Shown piece after piece: positions 5,806 through 8,127 of a DNA stretch of 8,127 nt. How positions within the stretch are numbered: the first letter of the stretch is position 1; each line of letters opens with the position of its first letter. The notes below the pieces were generated by a model. That model did not search any database. It had not been told where the DNA came from and saw only the letters and a list, made by a program, of their open reading frames with translations. Position numbers and translations under genes: made by a program. Source of the stretch: JBDKTK01 sp964556675 (lineage in GTDB: Bacteria; Desulfobacterota; Syntrophia; Syntrophales; UBA4778); contig CAZKYN010000163.1 of the NCBI GenBank assembly GCA_964556675.1, positions 1 through 8,127 of the forward strand, given 5' to 3'.

Positions 5806-6279
5806 ATGAAGAAAAGTTTAATTCTCTTGGCAATCATGGCAGCCTTGCTGGTCCTGGCATCCTGTTCGGGGCTGAAGACCCAGGTGAAATCGCCCGCGGT
5901 GAGCCTTGCGGGAGTCAGGGTTGTCGATCTTGGTTTTTTTGAGCAGCGATTTGCCTTCAAGCTGCGGGTCCAGAACCCGAACGATTTCGATCTCCCGCTC
6001 ACGGGCTTGCACTTTGAACTGGAGATTAACGGCCAGCCGTTCGCCAAGGGCGTGAACAACAAACCCGTGACGGTGCCGCGCCTCGGTGAAGAGGTCATAG
6101 AGGTTACGGGGATCTGCACCCTGTCCGGCATCCTCAGCCAGGCGAGCGACATCACGGTCGGCCAGAAGGGCCTCAAATACAGGGTCAAGGGGCGCCTCGC
6201 CTCCGATTCGCTGGGATGGCTGAACTTCGATGAAAGCGGTGAGTTCAGGATGCCGAAATTCCGCCAGTTCGACATTTGA
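5806..6279 (+). CDS. LEA14/WHy-domain lipoprotein
   Basis: A 157-residue predicted lipoprotein with one LEA type 2 (WHy, LEA14-like) domain. Residues 1-20 are a lipoprotein signal: MKK, a hydrophobic run, and the lipobox LASC with Cys20 as the lipidated residue. Ser at +2 favours outer-membrane sorting under the E. coli rule. The mature part carries the typical WHy features: an alternating beta pattern and the conserved NPN motif (57-59, in RVQNPNDFDLPLTGLHFEL), followed by the second half of the domain (FAKGV to ITVGQKGLKYRVKGRL). Such proteins are linked to stress or desiccation in plants and are small periplasmic lipoproteins of unknown role in bacteria. Start: GGAGGA (5792-5797) lies 8 bases before the ATG at 5806; the upstream in-frame ATG at 5728 would add 26 residues in front of the signal peptide and lacks a good site. 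A TATATT -10 candidate (5695-5700) with a weak -35 may drive it. It stands alone, convergent with mreB. Confidence 0.88.
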   Translation: MKKSLILLAIMAALLVLASCSGLKTQVKSPAVSLAGVRVVDLGFFEQRFAFKLRVQNPNDFDLPLTGLHFELEINGQPFAKGVNNKPVTVPRLGEEVIEVTGICTLSGILSQASDITVGQKGLKYRVKGRLASDSLGWLNFDESGEFRMPKFRQFDI

Positions 6280-6336
6280 ATATAAAGGGCCGCCACCCGG
6301 ATGTACTGATAAAGTAAGGCTTGATAGAATATAACG

Positions 6337-6370
6337 AAAAAGGGTCAGCCGATTGGGGCTGACCCTTTTT
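6337..6370. terminator. Bidirectional intrinsic terminator between the lipoprotein gene and mreB
   Basis: A perfect 14-pair inverted repeat: AAAAAGGGTCAGCC (6337-6350) and GGCTGACCCTTTTT (6357-6370) around the six-base loop GATTGG. The A and T runs give a U tract after the GC stem in both directions. It lies 57 bases after the lipoprotein stop and 32 bases after the mreB stop, so it can terminate both convergent genes. Confidence 0.92.
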
Positions 6371-6402
6371 ATAAATGCTGCGATGCGGGCCGGATGGGAT
6401 AT

Positions 6403-7440
6403 CTAAATCGGCATCGAGACCCCTTTTAAAAGGCTGATCTCGTCGAGGGCCATGCCGGCGCCCTTGGCGACTGCGGAAAGCGGGTCCTTGGCAATTGTTA
6501 CGGGCAGGCTGGTTTCCTGCTTTATAAGCACGTCCAGGTTCCTCAGCAGCGCGCCCCCGCCCGTCAGGACTATTCCCCTGTCGACGATATCGGCCGCCAG
6601 TTCCGGCGGGCACTGTTCGAGCGCGTCTTTTATGGTGTCCACTATTACGCTGACCGGCTCGGATATTGCTTCCCTGACTTCCTCCGAGTCGATTTCGATG
6701 GTCTTGGGAATACCGGATATCATGTCCCTTCCCTTTACTTCATAAGTCATGATCTCGCCGTTTGGATGCACGCACCCGATCGATGTCTTTATCGCTTCCC
6801 CTGTCGTCTCGCCGATCAGGAGGCTGTATTTCCTCTTGATGTGCTGGATAATCGCGTCGTCCATTTTGTCACCTGCCACCCTGACAGAACGCGAATATAC
6901 AATACCTGAAAGGGAGATCACTGCGACCTCGGTTGTCCCCCCGCCGATGTCCACGACCATGGAACTGATCGGCTCGGTGATGGGCAGCCCGGCCCCGATG
7001 GCGGCGGCGATGGGTTCTTCGATCAGGTAAACCTCTCTGGCCCCCGCCGATTCGGCGGTTTCCTTGACGGCCCGCTTTTCCACCTGGGTGATCCCCGAAG
7101 GCACGGAAATGATTATTCTCGGCCTGACCAGTTTGCGCCTGTTGTGGACGCGCATAATGAAATGCCGCAGCATGGCCTCGGCGATCTCGAAATCGGCTAT
7201 GACCCCTTCGCGCATCGGCCTTACCGCGACGATATTGGACGGCGTCCGGCCGAGCATGCGCTTGGCTTCCATTCCGACCGCCAGGATTTTCCGGTTCCCC
7301 TTATAATCCCGATGGACGGCGACAACGGACGACTCGCTCAGCACTATCCCCTTGCCTTTTACGTAAACCAGCGTATTGGCGGTGCCGAGGTCGATTGCCA
7401 GGTCGTTGGAGAACTTTCCTAAAATATAGTTAAAAGGCAT
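6403..7440 (-). CDS. mreB: Rod shape-determining protein MreB
   Basis: Bacterial actin homologue, 345 residues, full length. It binds ATP and polymerises into membrane-associated filaments that guide the elongasome and lateral cell-wall synthesis. Motifs in order: a short hydrophobic/amphipathic N-terminus (MPFNYILGKF) for membrane binding; phosphate 1, DLAIDLGTANTLVY (13-26); RPMREGVIADFE (74-85); IISVPSGITQVEKRAV (110-125); connect 1, IEEPIAAAIGAGLP (140-153); phosphate 2, VVDIGGGTTEVAV (162-174); VRVAGDKMDDAI (187-198); and the adenosine motif LTGGGALLRNLD (292-303). The ATG at 7440 has a strong site (AGGGAGG about 4-5 bases upstream). On the minus strand the gene is followed by a terminator after 32 bases and then a convergent gene, so mreC and mreD do not follow as in the usual mre operon. 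It may be a stand-alone or second MreB copy. A weak promoter candidate is TTGAAA (7554-7549), a 15-base spacer and TATTTT (7533-7528). Confidence 0.96.
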   Translation of the reverse strand: MPFNYILGKFSNDLAIDLGTANTLVYVKGKGIVLSESSVVAVHRDYKGNRKILAVGMEAKRMLGRTPSNIVAVRPMREGVIADFEIAEAMLRHFIMRVHNRRKLVRPRIIISVPSGITQVEKRAVKETAESAGAREVYLIEEPIAAAIGAGLPITEPISSMVVDIGGGTTEVAVISLSGIVYSRSVRVAGDKMDDAIIQHIKRKYSLLIGETTGEAIKTSIGCVHPNGEIMTYEVKGRDMISGIPKTIEIDSEEVREAISEPVSVIVDTIKDALEQCPPELAADIVDRGIVLTGGGALLRNLDVLIKQETSLPVTIAKDPLSAVAKGAGMALDEISLLKGVSMPI

Positions 7441-7734
7441 ACACCCTCCCTAGGTGAAAAAAGACTCAATTCTAATCTGACCTTAAGCGAGCTTTACGGA
7501 TGTGGAGAAAGTGAGTTGAATCTCCGGAAAATACTGATGAGCGCGAGGTTTCAATAAAAGGAACTCTGCAAAAAGCAAAGTTTCTATATCAGGTTGGCAA
7601 AGGATTTGGAAGAAAAATGATGAAACAAATATTCAGTTTTTTATCCCCATATTTTTTGCAAGTAATCCCGCACAAATGGAGGATCAGGACGTTTTAGCAA
7701 ACATTCGGCAGTCCCTGCCCCGTAACATGGTTTA
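7441..7734. other. Divergent intergenic region upstream of mreB
   Basis: No credible gene was seen here. The region is AT-richer than its neighbours. It contains an imperfect dyad around 7562-7582 (AACT-c-TGC, AAAAA, GCA-a-AGTT) and the weak mreB promoter candidate at 7528-7554. Minus-strand open frames running in from the right (to about 7641) have no family-like sequence and are opposite the better-supported plus-strand gene. Confidence 0.45.
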
Positions 7735-7763
7735 TTGACATCCGGCCTGCGGTGAAATAGTAT
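7735..7763 (+). promoter_or_regulatory. Sigma-70 promoter of the right-edge gene
   Basis: A perfect -35 box TTGACA (7735-7740), a 17-base spacer and the -10 box TAGTAT (7758-7763, 4 of 6). Transcription would start near 7770, about 33 bases before the ATG at 7803. Confidence 0.6.
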
Positions 7764-7774
7764 GTCGGTCCGAC
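7764..7774. repeat. 11-base dyad at the predicted transcription start
   Basis: GTCGG-T-CCGAC is a perfect inverted repeat directly after the -10 box, over the expected start site. The one-base centre is too tight for a stable full hairpin, so a protein-binding operator is more plausible than an RNA structure, but chance cannot be excluded for so short a dyad. Confidence 0.35.
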
Positions 7775-7802
7775 AAGCTGAGGAGACCATGGGAGGCTGC
7801 AG

Positions 7803-8127
7803 ATGAGACAGGCTGAAGTCATAAGAATCAAGCCGGCCAGGCGCAACAGAAAAACGAAGCTCCAGATGGAGTCCGGCCGCAAAGTCTCGGCTCGGTCGAT
7901 CGACAGCGAGGACCTGATCGAGATTGCCGAAAAGGACGGCAGGGTCGTCATGAGCGTCCGAATGACTGAAGCCGGGGCTGTCGTGACGGTTGAGGGAGCG
8001 CACCTTGAATTGAAGTCGACGGAGTCGATCAAGCTCGAGGCGAAGAAGATCGACATCCGCGCCGCCGAGGAAACGTCCGTTGCCAGCAGGGGGAAACTCA
8101 ACGTGAAGTCCGTGGAGGAATTGACCA
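7803..8127 (+). CDS. Hypothetical protein with beta-repeat pattern, 3' partial
   Basis: The frame is open from the ATG at 7803 to the right edge (108 codons); GGGAGG (7791-7796) lies 6 bases upstream and an in-frame stop at 7779 limits any extension. The first 20 residues are very basic (IRIKPARRNRKTKL). After that comes a charged, low-aromatic sequence with a regular alternation of hydrophobic and polar residues: VVMSVRMTEAGAVVTVEGAHLELKS, then ESIKLEAKKIDIRAAEETSVASRGKLNVKS. This strand-turn rhythm, at roughly 8-10 residues per unit, resembles the beta-helical tails of phage spike / VgrG-type proteins and small accessory proteins of contractile injection systems. That resemblance is inferred from pattern only; I do not recognise a named family. 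No signal peptide or membrane segment is visible. Codon use looks like that of the neighbours. The strong promoter upstream supports it being a real gene. Confidence 0.72.
   Translation, partial: MRQAEVIRIKPARRNRKTKLQMESGRKVSARSIDSEDLIEIAEKDGRVVMSVRMTEAGAVVTVEGAHLELKSTESIKLEAKKIDIRAAEETSVASRGKLNVKSVEELT

Noticed and set aside
5728..5808. Earlier ATG (5728) as start of the lipoprotein
   Set aside because: It would place 26 non-hydrophobic residues before a typical MKK lipoprotein signal; GGAGGA is positioned for the ATG at 5806.
7641..8101. Minus-strand open frames opposite the right-edge gene
   Set aside because: No ribosome site or motif. The plus-strand frame has a promoter, a ribosome site and a regular amino-acid pattern.

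Overview
The window (8127 bases, GC-rich with AT-richer intergenic stretches) reads as chromosomal sequence from an anaerobic Gram-negative bacterium, most likely a deltaproteobacterium / Desulfobacterota. This is inferred from the mix of a selenocysteine-containing GrdB/PrdB-like protein, an iron-sulfur flavoprotein-like reductase, a bacterial deoxyhypusine-synthase-like enzyme, a Gram-negative-type lipoprotein and MreB. No rRNA, tRNA, CRISPR array or insertion sequence was seen.

Layout. (1) 1-1027, plus: the C-terminal two-thirds of a sodium:solute symporter, entering from the left edge and followed by a GC-rich hairpin. (2) 1028-1526: about 500 bases with no gene, ending in a terminator for the operon that reads towards it. 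(3) 1527-3866, minus: a two-gene polyamine operon, a deoxyhypusine-synthase-like enzyme followed 12 bases later by an ornithine-decarboxylase-type PLP enzyme, with a good sigma-70 promoter. Together they would make putrescine and condense it, probably to homospermidine. (4) 3867-4179: a divergent promoter region. (5) 4180-5641, plus: a GrdB/PrdB-family selenoprotein whose frame is crossed by a UGA codon at 4660-4662, directly followed by a near-ideal bacterial SECIS hairpin, and then an Isf-like flavoprotein that could be its redox partner. (6) 5806-6279, plus: a small LEA14/WHy-domain lipoprotein. (7) 6337-6370: a strong bidirectional terminator shared with the convergent gene. (8) 6403-7440, minus: MreB, not followed by mreC or mreD. 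(9) 7441-7802: a divergent intergenic region with a strong plus-strand promoter and an 11-base dyad. (10) 7803-8127, plus: the start of a small charged protein with a beta-repeat pattern, cut by the right edge.

The most notable content is the selenoprotein: standard gene calling splits it at the UGA into two open frames, but family-like sequence continues in the same frame on both sides in a U-x-x-C redox motif. The compact SECIS hairpin overlaps its coding sequence. The neighbouring four-cysteine flavoprotein suggests a small, uncharacterised selenium-dependent reductase module.
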